From Helicobacter pylori (GTDB lineage: Bacteria; Campylobacterota; Campylobacteria; Campylobacterales; Helicobacteraceae), in contig CP032039.1 of the NCBI GenBank assembly GCA_008032935.1, positions 1,488,001 to 1,552,000 on the forward strand: a stretch of DNA of 64,000 nt. The letters run 5' to 3'. The stretch's first letter is position 1; each line of letters opens with the position of its first letter. Shown piece after piece: positions 1 to 11,454 of this stretch. The position numbers were made by a program, and so were the translations under genes. The notes below the pieces were generated by a model. It was not told the DNA's origin. It did no database searches and saw only the letters and a list, made by a program, of their open reading frames with translations.

Positions 1-1025
<1,025 letters not shown>

Positions 1026-1035
<10 letters not shown>

Positions 1036-1715
1036 GCGTTTTTCAAACGGCTGTATTTGAGCTTGGCTAATTCTAAATCTTCTAAAGTGTCAATATCTTG
1101 GACTTCTAAGGGCGATAATTCTAAAGCGATAGAATTTGGGCTAAAAATAGACCGCATTTCTTTGAAGGCTTGAGCCTTCCCCATATAAAGCAACCCTGCG
1201 TCATGATAGAGCGTTTTTAAATCTTGCGTGCGCGTATTTGAATGCTCTTTAAAAGCCATTTGAACGCCGTTTTCAAGGCTAAAAGAACGATAGGGCGAAG
1301 CGCTAAAGGGAGAGCATGTGAAAACATAATCCGTATTTTGATTTTGTTTTAAAGTTTCAAAAGCGTTTTTCAAATGTTTTTCTTGTAAAAATACTGAAGC
1401 ACCATACAAACAACACGCAATATCTTCATCTTTTAACTCTAATTCTTTCATGTGATAAGCCATCACTTCTAAAGTCGTGGCCCTGTCGTCTGCTAAAACT
1501 TTAGGGCGTAAATTCAAAAAACTCGCCCCATAATTTTTAGCTAAATTCACATACTCCATGCTATCGCTAGAGATAAACACCTTTTCAAAGAGCTTGGAAT
1601 TTAGCGCTGTTTCAATAGGGTAAGCGAGCATGGGTTTATTGAAAAAATCAATAATATTTTTATTCTTGATCCTTTTACTGGAACTTCTGGCTAAAACAAC
1701 AGCGATCGCTCTCAT
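1026..1715 (-). CDS. pseF: PseF, CMP-pseudaminic acid synthetase
   Basis: A 229-residue cytidylyltransferase that activates pseudaminic acid with CTP, the last step before transfer to flagellin. The N-terminal motif VVLARSSSKRIKNKN (about residues 6-20) is the nucleotide-binding signature of CMP-sialic/pseudaminic acid synthetases, and the length is normal for the family. It begins 17 bases after the stop of flgH and overlaps pseG, so flgH, pseF, pseG and pseH look like one transcription unit linking hook-basal-body assembly with glycan supply. Confidence 0.93.
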
Positions 1716-1732
1716 GCTAGGCTTTGCTCTTT

Positions 1733-2446
1733 TTAATAAGGCATTTGGGTTTCCATCGCATCAGCAGCGAATTTCTTTTTATTGGAATCGCTCAAATGCC
1801 CTAAATTCGTGTATTCAATCTTAGCGTCGGCTAAAAACTTGGATTGGATGGTGTTATTCCTTTCAATATCATAAGGGCGGATCACCCCGCTCACCTTAAG
1901 GATTTGCTTTTCCCCATCCACTAGCACTTCCTTATTCCCATAAATGAAATAATTCCCGTTTTCTAGCACTTTAATGATTCGAGCGCTCAACACGATCTCT
2001 AAATCTTCGCTCTTTTTTTGCGAACCACCGCCTTTAAAATTCGTGTTATTGCTGGATTTAGTGAAATTGTAATTATTCTTATCGTCTAAATACTGCGCTT
2101 CTTGTTTCTTTCTTTCATCTAGCCCGTTATAAGTGAGCCTTGGGGGCGTGGAATTACCCCCTGAAGCGCTTTTATAATCTTTAGAGCTGGAATAATTCGC
2201 GCTCGCCTTTTCAGAGACAATGATTGTGATCAAATCGTTAGGCTTCATCGCCCTCCTATCCGCAAATAAAGGGCGCTCACCCTGCCCAAACAAACTCCCC
2301 AACTTGTTCAATTCAGGGATAAATTCTTTAGAGGGGGTTTCTTCTACATAACTGGGAGGGTTAAAATCAATTTTTGGCTCATTGGCTGATGCCATGCTAA
2401 ATATAACGCTAAACGCAACAGCCCCTAAATAAAGCGCTTTTTTCAT
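1733..2446 (-). CDS. flgH: FlgH, flagellar L-ring protein
   Basis: A 237-residue FlgH family protein that forms the L ring of the flagellar basal body in the outer membrane. A Sec signal peptide covers about residues 1-21 (hydrophobic core ending SMASA). The family signatures LFADRRAMKPNDLITIIVSE (about 60-80) and the C-terminal VSGVIRPYDIERNNTIQS region are intact. Unlike enterobacterial FlgH, the signal contains no cysteine and so no lipobox is visible, meaning the protein may not be lipid-anchored. It is divergent from the outer membrane protein gene at 2587. Confidence 0.95.
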   Translation of the reverse strand: MKKALYLGAVAFSVIFSMASANEPKIDFNPPSYVEETPSKEFIPELNKLGSLFGQGERPLFADRRAMKPNDLITIIVSEKASANYSSSKDYKSASGGNSTPPRLTYNGLDERKKQEAQYLDDKNNYNFTKSSNNTNFKGGGSQKKSEDLEIVLSARIIKVLENGNYFIYGNKEVLVDGEKQILKVSGVIRPYDIERNNTIQSKFLADAKIEYTNLGHLSDSNKKKFAADAMETQMPY

Positions 2447-2555
2447 CCACTAGCCTTACTTTTGAGTTATTTTAAGCCTTAAATTATACTCTCTTGTAAA
2501 GAATAAATGCTTAATTTTGAGTAAGTTGTTGTAAAATTTAGATCTTTAAGATCTT

Positions 2556-2561
2556 TATAAT
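2556..2561 (+). promoter_or_regulatory. Sigma-80 type -10 box (TATAAT) for the outer membrane protein gene
   Basis: A perfect TATAAT lies 26 bases before the TTG at 2587. It also contains the first two bases of an in-frame ATG at 2560, so that ATG would lie upstream of the transcript start and cannot be the translation start. No clear -35 box is seen, which is normal in this species. Confidence 0.6.
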
Positions 2562-2586
2562 GAAACTTACTATGCAGGAGATAAAA

Positions 2587-3324
2587 TTGAGAACCTTGTT
2601 AAAAATGTTAGTTGGCGCAAGCTTGCTGACACACGCCTTAGTAGCTAAAGAAGAAAGTGCAGCGCCTTCTTGGACAAAAAATTTGTATATGGGATTCAAT
2701 TACCAAACAGGTTCTATCAATTTAATGACTAATATCCATGAAGTTAGAGAAGTTACTAACTATCAAACCGGTTACACCAATATCATAACTAGCGTTAATA
2801 GCGTTAAAAAACTCACCAACATGGGATCTAATGGGATTGGATTAGTCATGGGCTATAACCACTTTTTCCATCCGGATAAAATCTTGGGCTTGCGCTATTT
2901 TGCTTTTTTAGATTGGCAAGGCTATGGCATGAGATACCCTAAAGGTTATTATGGCGGCAATAACATGATCACTTATGGCGTGGGCGTGGATGCGGTGTGG
3001 AATTTCTTCCAAGGGAGTTTCTATCAAGATGATATTAGCGTGGATATTGGCGTTTTTGGGGGGATTGCGATTGCGGGGAATAGCTGGTATATTGGCAGTA
3101 AAGGGCAGGAATTGTTAGGCATCACTAATAGCAGTGCGGTTGATAACACCTCTTTTCAATTCCTCTTTAACTTTGGCCTCAAGGCTTTGTTTGTAGATGA
3201 ACATGAATTTGAAATCGGGTTTAAATTCCCCACCATTAATAACAAATACTACACTACTGATGCACTCAAGGTTCAAATGCGTAGGGTCTTTGCCTTTTAT
3301 GTGGGGTATAATTACCACTTCTAA
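2587..3324 (+). CDS. Hor-family outer membrane protein
   Basis: A 245-residue outer membrane beta-barrel protein of the Hop-related (Hor) group; I recall it as HP0324 but am not sure of its hor letter. I start it at TTG 2587 because AGGAG lies six bases upstream at 2576-2580, and because the in-frame ATG at 2560 sits inside the -10 box. A signal peptide (LLKMLVGASLLTHALVA) precedes the mature protein. The C-terminus ends in alternating aromatic and hydrophobic residues (FAFYVGYNYHF) with a terminal phenylalanine, as expected for BAM-inserted porins. Residues about 40-80 carry two near-repeats of NYQTGxxNxxTxxxxV. It converges on nucT with a gap of only 8 bases. Confidence 0.85.
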   Translation: MRTLLKMLVGASLLTHALVAKEESAAPSWTKNLYMGFNYQTGSINLMTNIHEVREVTNYQTGYTNIITSVNSVKKLTNMGSNGIGLVMGYNHFFHPDKILGLRYFAFLDWQGYGMRYPKGYYGGNNMITYGVGVDAVWNFFQGSFYQDDISVDIGVFGGIAIAGNSWYIGSKGQELLGITNSSAVDNTSFQFLFNFGLKALFVDEHEFEIGFKFPTINNKYYTTDALKVQMRRVFAFYVGYNYHF

Positions 3325-3332
3325 AAGGGCTT

Positions 3333-3878
3333 TTAAAACCCAACGCAACTCCCTAACATCTTTTGATAGTAACTCTTGGCTTTGAGAATTGTCTCTGTGT
3401 CATCGGTTTTTAAAAGCACTTCATAATTGTTTTCAAAAGCGTTTTTGCTCCAATTCGCTGAGCCTAAAAACACGATCTTATCATCAATGATCGCCACTTT
3501 TTGGTGCATGATGCCGTAATAATTCCCGTTTTTAGCCTTAAGCCCTTTCAATAAGCACACTTTCGTGTTAGGGTATTTGTCTAAATAGCCAATAGTGGAT
3601 TGCTTGTTATTATGATTGCTTTCATAATCATAAATGATTTGCACCTTAATCCCCCTACTCGCTACGCTTTTAATGGCTCTTGCAATATCTCTGTGCGTGA
3701 AACTATAAATAGCGATTTTCACGCTCTCTCTAGCGTTACTAATGCCAGAAACTAAAGCATTCAAAGCCTCTCTTTGCTCATAAGGTAAGACAAATAAGCT
3801 GTTTTTAGCTTGCAAAACCCCTAAACAGCCCACTAACACACCCACGCCAACGATTTTTTTAAACTTGTTGAACATCAA
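3333..3878 (-). CDS. nucT: NucT, phospholipase D-family nuclease
   Basis: A 181-residue single-HKD-motif nuclease. The catalytic motif HQKVAIIDDKIVFLGSANW lies at about residues 127-145 (H-x-K-x4-D-x6-G-S), so two subunits would form the active site as in Nuc. In H. pylori this protein (HP0323) is the known membrane-associated nuclease acting on single-stranded DNA and RNA. The N-terminal hydrophobic signal contains LVGC (about residues 15-18), which fits a lipobox, so a lipoprotein is possible; cleavage after the later LQA is the alternative. It is transcribed divergently from the poly-E gene. Confidence 0.9.
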   Translation of the reverse strand: MMFNKFKKIVGVGVLVGCLGVLQAKNSLFVLPYEQREALNALVSGISNARESVKIAIYSFTHRDIARAIKSVASRGIKVQIIYDYESNHNNKQSTIGYLDKYPNTKVCLLKGLKAKNGNYYGIMHQKVAIIDDKIVFLGSANWSKNAFENNYEVLLKTDDTETILKAKSYYQKMLGSCVGF

Positions 3879-3938
3879 ATGATCCTTAATTTTAAATTAC
3901 ACTCATGATAAAAACAACCAACCAAGTGGATTTTTGAT

Positions 3939-3944
3939 TATAAT
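3939..3944 (+). promoter_or_regulatory. -10 box (TATAAT) for the polyE-gmk unit
   Basis: TATAAT preceded by an extended TTTTGAT tract lies about 75 bases before the poly-E start codon. AAGGAG lies just before the ATG at 4019. This is the best promoter candidate in the divergent nucT/polyE gap; no experimental start site is known to me. Confidence 0.5.
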
Positions 3945-4018
3945 AAAAGATTTAAAAAAAGCGATAAAAATTGATAGGCTTAAAGAAGCGTTTCTTAATA
4001 AAATAAGGAGTCCCTAAA

Positions 4019-5413
4019 ATGAAAATGATTCTATTCAACCAAAACCCCATGATTGAAAAACTGCTTGAGAGTGTTTCTAAGAAATTAGAATTATCTATAG
4101 AAAATTTTAACCATTATCAAGAGCTATCCGCACACCTTAAAAAAGATCCAGAATGGCTTTTAATAGCCGATGATGAATGTTTGGAAAAACTAGACCAAGT
4201 GGATTGGCTAGAATTAAAAGAAATCATCTCTCAAAATAAAAACAGCGTGTGCATGTATAAAAAGGGCGATGAAGCGCAGCCTTTCTTAGAGGGCTTTGAG
4301 ATGAAAATCAAAAAACCTTTTTTACCCACTGAAATGTTGAAAGTCCTTCAAAAAAAGCTTGGTTCTAACGCAAGCGAGCTAGAGCCTAGCCAGAATTTAG
4401 ACCCAACTCAAGAAGTTTTAGAAACCAATTGGGACGAATTAGAAAATTTAGGCGATTTAGAAGCCCTAGCCAAAGAAGAGCCTAACAATGAAGAGCAACT
4501 ACTCCCCACTTTAAACGATCAAGAAGAAAAAGAAGAGATTAAAGAAGAAGAAAAAGAAGAGATTAAAGAAGAGGTTAAAGAAACTCCCCAAGAAGAAGAA
4601 AAGCCTAAAGATGATGAAACGCAAGAGGGTGATGAAACCCCCAAAGATGAAGAAGTTTCTAAAGAGTTGAAAGCACCCCAAGAATTAGAAATCCCTAAAG
4701 AAGAAACGCAAGAAGAGCGAGTCAAAGAACAAGAGCCAATCAAAGAAGAAACGCAAGAAAATAAGGAGAAAAAACAAGAAGAAACACAAGATTCCCCAAG
4801 CGCGCAAGAATTAGAGGCCATGCAAGAATTAGTCAAAGAAATCCAAGAAAACTCTAACGGCCAAGAGGATAAAAAAGAAACCCAAGAAAACGCAGAAACA
4901 CCGCAAGAAACACCGCAAGATGTAGAAAACCAAGCACAAGAAATCCAAGATAAAGAAATCCAAGAAACGCAAGAAATCCAAGAAACGCAAGAAATCCAAG
5001 AAACGCAAGAAATCCAAGAAAATACAGAAATCCCACAGGAAGAAACCCAAGAAGAAATCCAAGAAAACGCAGAAACCCCACAAGAAAAAGAAACCCAAGA
5101 AGATCATTACGAAAGCATTGAAGACATTCCTGAGCCGGTGATGGCTAAAGCGATGGGGGAAGAATTGCCCTTTTTGAATGAAGCTGTTGCAAAAATTCCT
5201 AATAATGAGAACGACACAGAAACCCCTAAAGAGAGCGATATAAAAGCCCCGCAAGAAAAAGAAGAAAGCGATAAAACTTCCAGCCCCCTAGAATTGCGCT
5301 TGAATTTGCAGGATTTATTAAAAAGCCTGAATCAAGAGTCCTTAAAAAGCCTTTTAGAAAACAAAACCTTAAGCATTAAAATCACTTTAGAGGATAAGAA
5401 ACCTAATGCATAA
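4019..5413 (+). CDS. Poly-E-rich protein with N-terminal receiver-like domain
   Basis: A 464-residue acidic protein (HP0322 in 26695). Residues about 1-115 look like a degenerate response-regulator receiver: alternating strands and helices, the strand LLIADDE at the position of the phospho-acceptor strand, and IKKPFLPTEML matching the usual K-P-F of strand five, but the acidic pair of strand one is replaced by NQN. Residues about 120-390 are a low-complexity region of Glu, Gln, Lys, Thr and Pro with EIQETQ tandem units. A short C-terminal segment (about 425-464) is again folded-looking, rich in Leu. I recall poly-E-rich protein being linked to flagellar placement and motility, but I cannot show that from sequence. 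Its stop overlaps the gmk start by 8 bases. Confidence 0.8.
   Translation: MKMILFNQNPMIEKLLESVSKKLELSIENFNHYQELSAHLKKDPEWLLIADDECLEKLDQVDWLELKEIISQNKNSVCMYKKGDEAQPFLEGFEMKIKKPFLPTEMLKVLQKKLGSNASELEPSQNLDPTQEVLETNWDELENLGDLEALAKEEPNNEEQLLPTLNDQEEKEEIKEEEKEEIKEEVKETPQEEEKPKDDETQEGDETPKDEEVSKELKAPQELEIPKEETQEERVKEQEPIKEETQENKEKKQEETQDSPSAQELEAMQELVKEIQENSNGQEDKKETQENAETPQETPQDVENQAQEIQDKEIQETQEIQETQEIQETQEIQENTEIPQEETQEEIQENAETPQEKETQEDHYESIEDIPEPVMAKAMGEELPFLNEAVAKIPNNENDTETPKESDIKAPQEKEESDKTSSPLELRLNLQDLLKSLNQESLKSLLENKTLSIKITLEDKKPNA
4955..5020 (+). repeat. 18-bp tandem repeat inside the poly-E gene
   Basis: Three perfect copies of GAAATCCAAGAAACGCAA (4955-4972, 4973-4990, 4991-5008) are followed by a 12-base partial copy. 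Each unit encodes EIQETQ and is a multiple of three, so gain or loss of units changes protein length without breaking the frame. Further degenerate units surround it. Confidence 0.95.
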
Positions 5414-6026
5414 TGATTTTAATTTACTCATCCTTTCAGGCCCTAGCGGAGCGGGTAAAAGCACCCTTACAAAGTATTTGCAAGAAAAAATCCCAAAAAC
5501 CCATTTTTCCCTTTCCACCACCACACGAAAGCCTAGAGAGGGCGAAGTTGATGGCTTGCATTATAATTTTGTCAGCGAAGAAGAATTCAAACAAGGCATA
5601 GAAAAAGGGCAGTTTTTAGAATGGGCGATCGTGCATAACCACTACTATGGCACTTCTAAAATCCCTGTAGAAAAAGCCTTAAAAGAAGGCAAAATCGTCA
5701 TTTTTGACATTGATGTGCAAGGGCATGAGATCCTTAAAAAGCATTACCCTAACGCATGCTCAGTGTTCATTAGCACCAAAAACCAAGAAATTTTAAAAGA
5801 GCGCTTGCTTTTAAGGGGGACAGATTCTAAAGAGACGATAGAAAAACGCTTGATCAACGCTTATAAGGAAATGCAGTGCTTGGAAAGCTTTGATTACCTC
5901 ATCATCAATGAAGATTTAGAAAAATCCAAAGAAATCATCTTAAGCATCGCAAAAACTTTAGTCTATCGCTTAAAAGCGTTTAATTTTGAAAAAATATGCA
6001 AGGCCTGGAAAAACGAATCCTTATAA
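5406..6026 (+). CDS. gmk: Guanylate kinase
   Basis: A 206-residue guanylate kinase, converting GMP and ATP to GDP and ADP. The P-loop SGPSGAGKST is at about residues 11-20, followed by the GMP-binding STTTRKPREGEVDGLHY segment (about 37-53) and the FDIDVQGHEIL strand near 100. Length and motifs are complete. The start codon overlaps the end of the poly-E gene by eight bases, so the two are probably translationally coupled. Confidence 0.97.
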   Translation: MHNDFNLLILSGPSGAGKSTLTKYLQEKIPKTHFSLSTTTRKPREGEVDGLHYNFVSEEEFKQGIEKGQFLEWAIVHNHYYGTSKIPVEKALKEGKIVIFDIDVQGHEILKKHYPNACSVFISTKNQEILKERLLLRGTDSKETIEKRLINAYKEMQCLESFDYLIINEDLEKSKEIILSIAKTLVYRLKAFNFEKICKAWKNESL

Positions 6027-6053
6027 AACCTATCAATTATTTTTTAAAAAAGC

Positions 6054-6059
6054 TATAAT
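6054..6059 (+). promoter_or_regulatory. -10 box (TATAAT) for tatA-argS
   Basis: TATAAT lies 37 bases before the tatA ATG, in the 70-base gap after gmk. AAGGAG is placed seven bases or so before the ATG. This would give tatA and argS their own promoter. Confidence 0.5.
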
Positions 6060-6096
6060 TCAAGAAAAAACCAACCAATAGTTTAAGGAGTAAAAT

Positions 6097-6336
6097 ATGG
6101 GCGGATTCACAAGCATATGGCATTGGGTCATTGTTTTATTGGTGATTGTATTGTTGTTTGGGGCTAAAAAGATCCCAGAGTTGGCTAAAGGTTTGGGCAG
6201 TGGGATTAAGAATTTCAAAAAAGCCGTGAAAGACGATGAAGAAGAGGCTAAAAACGAGCCAAAAACCCTAGACGCTCAAGCAACGCAAACCAAAGTGCAT
6301 GAAACTAGCGAGATTAAAAGCAAACAAGAAAGTTAA
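6097..6336 (+). CDS. tatA: TatA, twin-arginine translocase pore subunit
   Basis: A 79-residue TatA: an N-terminal membrane helix (about residues 7-22), the hinge [14 protein letters not shown] (about 23-36), an amphipathic helix [16 protein letters not shown], and a charged tail. It multimerises in the inner membrane to pass folded proteins with twin-arginine signals. The TatB and TatC genes are not in this window. It is followed two bases later by argS, an unrelated housekeeping gene in the same unit. Confidence 0.95.
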   Translation: MGGFTSIWHWVIVLLVIVLLFGAKKIPELAKGLGSGIKNFKKAVKDDEEEAKNEPKTLDAQATQTKVHETSEIKSKQES

Positions 6337-6338
6337 AC

Positions 6339-8830
<2,492 letters not shown>

Positions 8831-8837
8831 ACTTTCT

Positions 8838-8875
8838 CACTCATAAGGGGCAAACGCCCCAAAAGAGTGCTTTTT
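8838..8875 (+). terminator. Probable terminator after hugZ
   Basis: An outer stem CACTC/GAGTG (8838-8842 with 8865-8869) encloses an inner hairpin GGGGC-AAAC-GCCCC (8847-8860), followed by CTTTTT. It starts eight bases after the hugZ stop codon. Confidence 0.7.
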
Positions 8876-9340
8876 AAAGAGGTTATGGCAAAATCAAGCT
8901 CTTTAGTATTTAATCTTAAAAAATACTAAAAGCCTTTTTATGGCCTAACACCACACAAAAAGCATCAAAAGCAAAAAAATGACAAAATTTTTCCAAAATG
9001 ACAAAAAAACGCTTTCATGCTATTCAGTGATGCTCTTTTTAAGCCTAGCCCATAGTTATTAATCTCTGTTTCAACAATGAAAACCACCGCAAAGAAGCCT
9101 TATTCTAGCAGAAGCCTTGTTTTTATGAAGCGCTTTAGACACAAGCTCTATAACGCTAATAACCAACTCTTTTTCATTCAATCGTAGGGCCTCTTTAATA
9201 ATACGGGTAAATAATACGGGTATTAATAAAGGACGCTCCTTAAAAATTTATTCTTATTTTGCTTTTATTATGCGCTATCAATTAACCAGTTTCAATATAA
9301 TATAAGATATTGTTTTTTTATAACTTTGTTAAGGATCAAA
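8876..9340. other. 465-bp gap with no intact gene; candidate empty babC/vapD locus
   Basis: No open frame of normal size or ribosome site is present. On the minus strand a frame is open from 9247 to 9071 and encodes a protein-like tail (ELVISVIELVSKALHKNK), interrupted relative to an upstream ribosome-site-like AAGGAG (reading 9241-9236) by a 13-bp duplication. On the plus strand a 36-codon frame (9077-9187) lacks a ribosome site. From memory, strain 26695 carries an adhesin-family gene and vapD between hugZ and the transporter gene, so this may be the locus after loss or before insertion. Confidence 0.5.
9197..9222 (+). repeat. Perfect 13-bp tandem duplication
   Basis: AATAATACGGGTA occurs twice back to back (9197-9209 and 9210-9222). 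The unit is not a multiple of three, so it shifts the frame of the small minus-strand reading frame it lies in. Confidence 0.9.
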
Positions 9341-10486
9341 ATGCGCGTGTTTGTTTGCTTTTTAGGGGTTTTTGTGTCTAACGGCTTGGCTCGTTTTGGC
9401 TATGTGGTTTTAATCCCCCTACTCATTTTATCAGGGAGTTTAACCCCACACCAAAGCTTCCAACTGGGTATTGCGGTGTTAATGGGCTATGTTTTTGGGA
9501 GTTTTTTAATCCAATTTTTAAGCCCGTTAATGTCATTAGAAAGCATCGCTAAAATCAGTTTTGGCTTAATCGCTTTGAGTTTTTTAGTCTGTTATTTTGA
9601 TAGTATCCCTTTCTTTTGGCTTTGGATCTGGCGTTTTATCGCCGGTGTGGCCAGCAGTGCGTTAATGATTTTAGTCGCTCCTCTCTCTTTACCCTATGTC
9701 AAAGAACATAAAAAAGCCTTAGTGGGAGGGCTTATTTTTAGCGCTGTAGGCATTGGATCTGTCTTTAGCGGGTTTGTTCTGCCATGGATTAGCTCTTATA
9801 ACATCAAATGGGCATGGATTTTTTTAGGGGGCAGTTGTTTGATAGCCTTTATCCTTTCCTTGGTGGGGTTAAAAACCCGTTCTTTAAGGAAAAAATCCGT
9901 TAAAAAAGAAGAAAGCGCATTTAAAATCCCCTTTCATTTGTGGTTATTGCTCATTTCTTGCGCGCTCAATGCGATTGGTTTTTTACCGCACACGCTTTTT
10001 TGGGTGGATTATTTGATCCGTCATTTAAATATCTCCCCCACTATCGCTGGAACTTCATGGGCGTTTTTTGGTTTTGGCGCTACGCTTGGCTCTTTAATCA
10101 GCGGCCCCATGGCTCAAAAACTAGGGGCTAAAAACGCCAATATCTTTATCCTTATTTTAAAATCTATCGCATGCTTTTTACCCATTTTTTTCCACCAAAT
10201 CTCTTTACTCAATTTGAGCATCTTTGTAATGGGAGCGGCCACAACCGCCAATATCAATTTATTCAGCATGATGGCTTTAAAAATTGCAGGCGCGAAGCAT
10301 TTCGCTCAAGCGTCTTCGTGGGTGGTGTTTTCTTTTGGCATTTTCCAAGCGCTTTTCTCGTATCTTTTTACGATCTTTTTAGGGGATTTGGGCTATGTTT
10401 TGATTTTTGTTATTTGTGGGGTGTGTTTGGTTTTAAGCTTCATCGTTCTTTTCCCCATTAAAATGCAAACAGCTACCAATAAATAG
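9341..10486 (+). CDS. YbfB/YjiJ-like MFS transporter
   Basis: A 381-residue major facilitator with about twelve hydrophobic segments. I start it at ATG 9341, which has AAGGA at 9331-9335; an upstream TTG at 9326 would lack a ribosome site. The first helix contains NGLARFGYVVLIPLL, close to the G-x-x-R-F-x-Y-x-x-L-x-P signature of the YbfB/YjiJ subfamily, whose substrates are unknown. Older annotations call the equivalent gene (HP0313) a nitrite extrusion protein, which the sequence does not support. It converges on the G3E GTPase gene with a five-base gap. Confidence 0.75.
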   Translation: MRVFVCFLGVFVSNGLARFGYVVLIPLLILSGSLTPHQSFQLGIAVLMGYVFGSFLIQFLSPLMSLESIAKISFGLIALSFLVCYFDSIPFFWLWIWRFIAGVASSALMILVAPLSLPYVKEHKKALVGGLIFSAVGIGSVFSGFVLPWISSYNIKWAWIFLGGSCLIAFILSLVGLKTRSLRKKSVKKEESAFKIPFHLWLLLISCALNAIGFLPHTLFWVDYLIRHLNISPTIAGTSWAFFGFGATLGSLISGPMAQKLGAKNANIFILILKSIACFLPIFFHQISLLNLSIFVMGAATTANINLFSMMALKIAGAKHFAQASSWVVFSFGIFQALFSYLFTIFLGDLGYVLIFVICGVCLVLSFIVLFPIKMQTATNK

Positions 10487-10491
10487 AAAAA

Positions 10492-11454
10492 TTATGGGGT
10501 TTCAAAACCCTTGATGCCGAGAAAATCCTTAAAACCCTTTAAGGAATTTAAGATTTTTTCACGCTCTAAATGGCGCATGATAAAAACGAGGTTAGAGCCG
10601 TTTTGATCCTTTAAAATATGCTTAGGCGGGTAAATCACATGCATCACGCCGTTAATGCTCACCAAAAGATCGCTTCCAATGTCAATAATCCCCTTGATGC
10701 GTAAAATCTGTGTGCCGTATTTATGCAATAACAAACTCAGCCAAATCCCAAACGCGCTCCATTCCATCGCCCCTTCAAAATTAATGCTTAAAGTTTCAAA
10801 GCCTTGCGAGTGTGAATCTTTTGTTGGCAAGATCACACGATGCGCTCTATTTTTGCGTGAAAAAAAGCTTTCGTAATCTATATTTTTCTTGTCAAAAATT
10901 TCTGTGCTAGGGTTAATGGCCCACAAGCGCTCTTTTAATTTGATTAAAGCCGCACTATCGTTTTGCAAATCCGTTTTGGTCAATAAAACGCTATCAGCAA
11001 AAACGATTTGCTCTCTAGCTTCATTGTTGGTTAAATGCTCTCTAGCGTTCAATGCATCCACGCAAGCCACCATGCTTTGAATTTCAAAATGCGCCCCTAA
11101 AAAAGTGTCGCTCAAAATCGTCCATAAAATCGGCGCCGGGTTGGCTAAACCGGTGGTTTCAATGATGATGCGCTTTAAAATTTCGCCGCGCCATTCATAG
11201 TTGTTGATCGTGGCTTTTAGAGACTCCACTAAATCTAAGCGTTTGTTGCAACACACGCACCCTGCGTTAAGATAGAGCATTTTTTCACCGCAATATTGAA
11301 CGCTTAAGATGCGTTGATCCAAGGCGGCTTGACCGATTTCATTGATGATAAGAGCGACGCCTTGGTGATCTATTTGGTTTAAATATTCGCTCAAAAAACT
11401 CGTTTTACCGCTGCCTAAAAAACCTGTGATGAGCGTGATAGGGATTTTGGGCAT
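10492..11454 (-). CDS. CobW/COG0523-family G3E GTPase
   Basis: A 320-residue P-loop GTPase of the metal-handling G3E group. It has the Walker A GFLGSGKTSFL (about residues 10-20), the metal-binding GCVCC (about 65-69) that defines the CobW/YjiA class, and TKTDL (about 160-164) as the guanine-specificity motif. The C-terminal CobW_C domain is present but short. These proteins deliver zinc, cobalt or nickel to client enzymes. The only neighbour it overlaps is the small CxxC protein at 11454-11819, which could be its client or adaptor. Which metal is carried cannot be told from the sequence. Confidence 0.88.
   Translation of the reverse strand: MPKIPITLITGFLGSGKTSFLSEYLNQIDHQGVALIINEIGQAALDQRILSVQYCGEKMLYLNAGCVCCNKRLDLVESLKATINNYEWRGEILKRIIIETTGLANPAPILWTILSDTFLGAHFEIQSMVACVDALNAREHLTNNEAREQIVFADSVLLTKTDLQNDSAALIKLKERLWAINPSTEIFDKKNIDYESFFSRKNRAHRVILPTKDSHSQGFETLSINFEGAMEWSAFGIWLSLLLHKYGTQILRIKGIIDIGSDLLVSINGVMHVIYPPKHILKDQNGSNLVFIMRHLEREKILNSLKGFKDFLGIKGFETP

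Noticed and set aside
4955..5020. Possible CRISPR-like repeats.
   Set aside because: The units are contiguous with no spacers and encode EIQETQ within a protein.
4519..5254. Three open frames on the minus strand opposite the poly-E gene (105, 141 and 75 codons).
   Set aside because: They are Phe/Leu/Ser-rich mirror images of the Glu-rich repeat with no ribosome sites.
9077..9187. A plus-strand 36-codon frame starting MKTTAKKPYSS.
   Set aside because: No ribosome site, and it lies opposite a better minus-strand frame; kept only as part of the gap description.
9341..10486. NarK nitrite extrusion protein.
   Set aside because: The NarK nitrate signature is not seen, and the first helix fits the YbfB/YjiJ group better.
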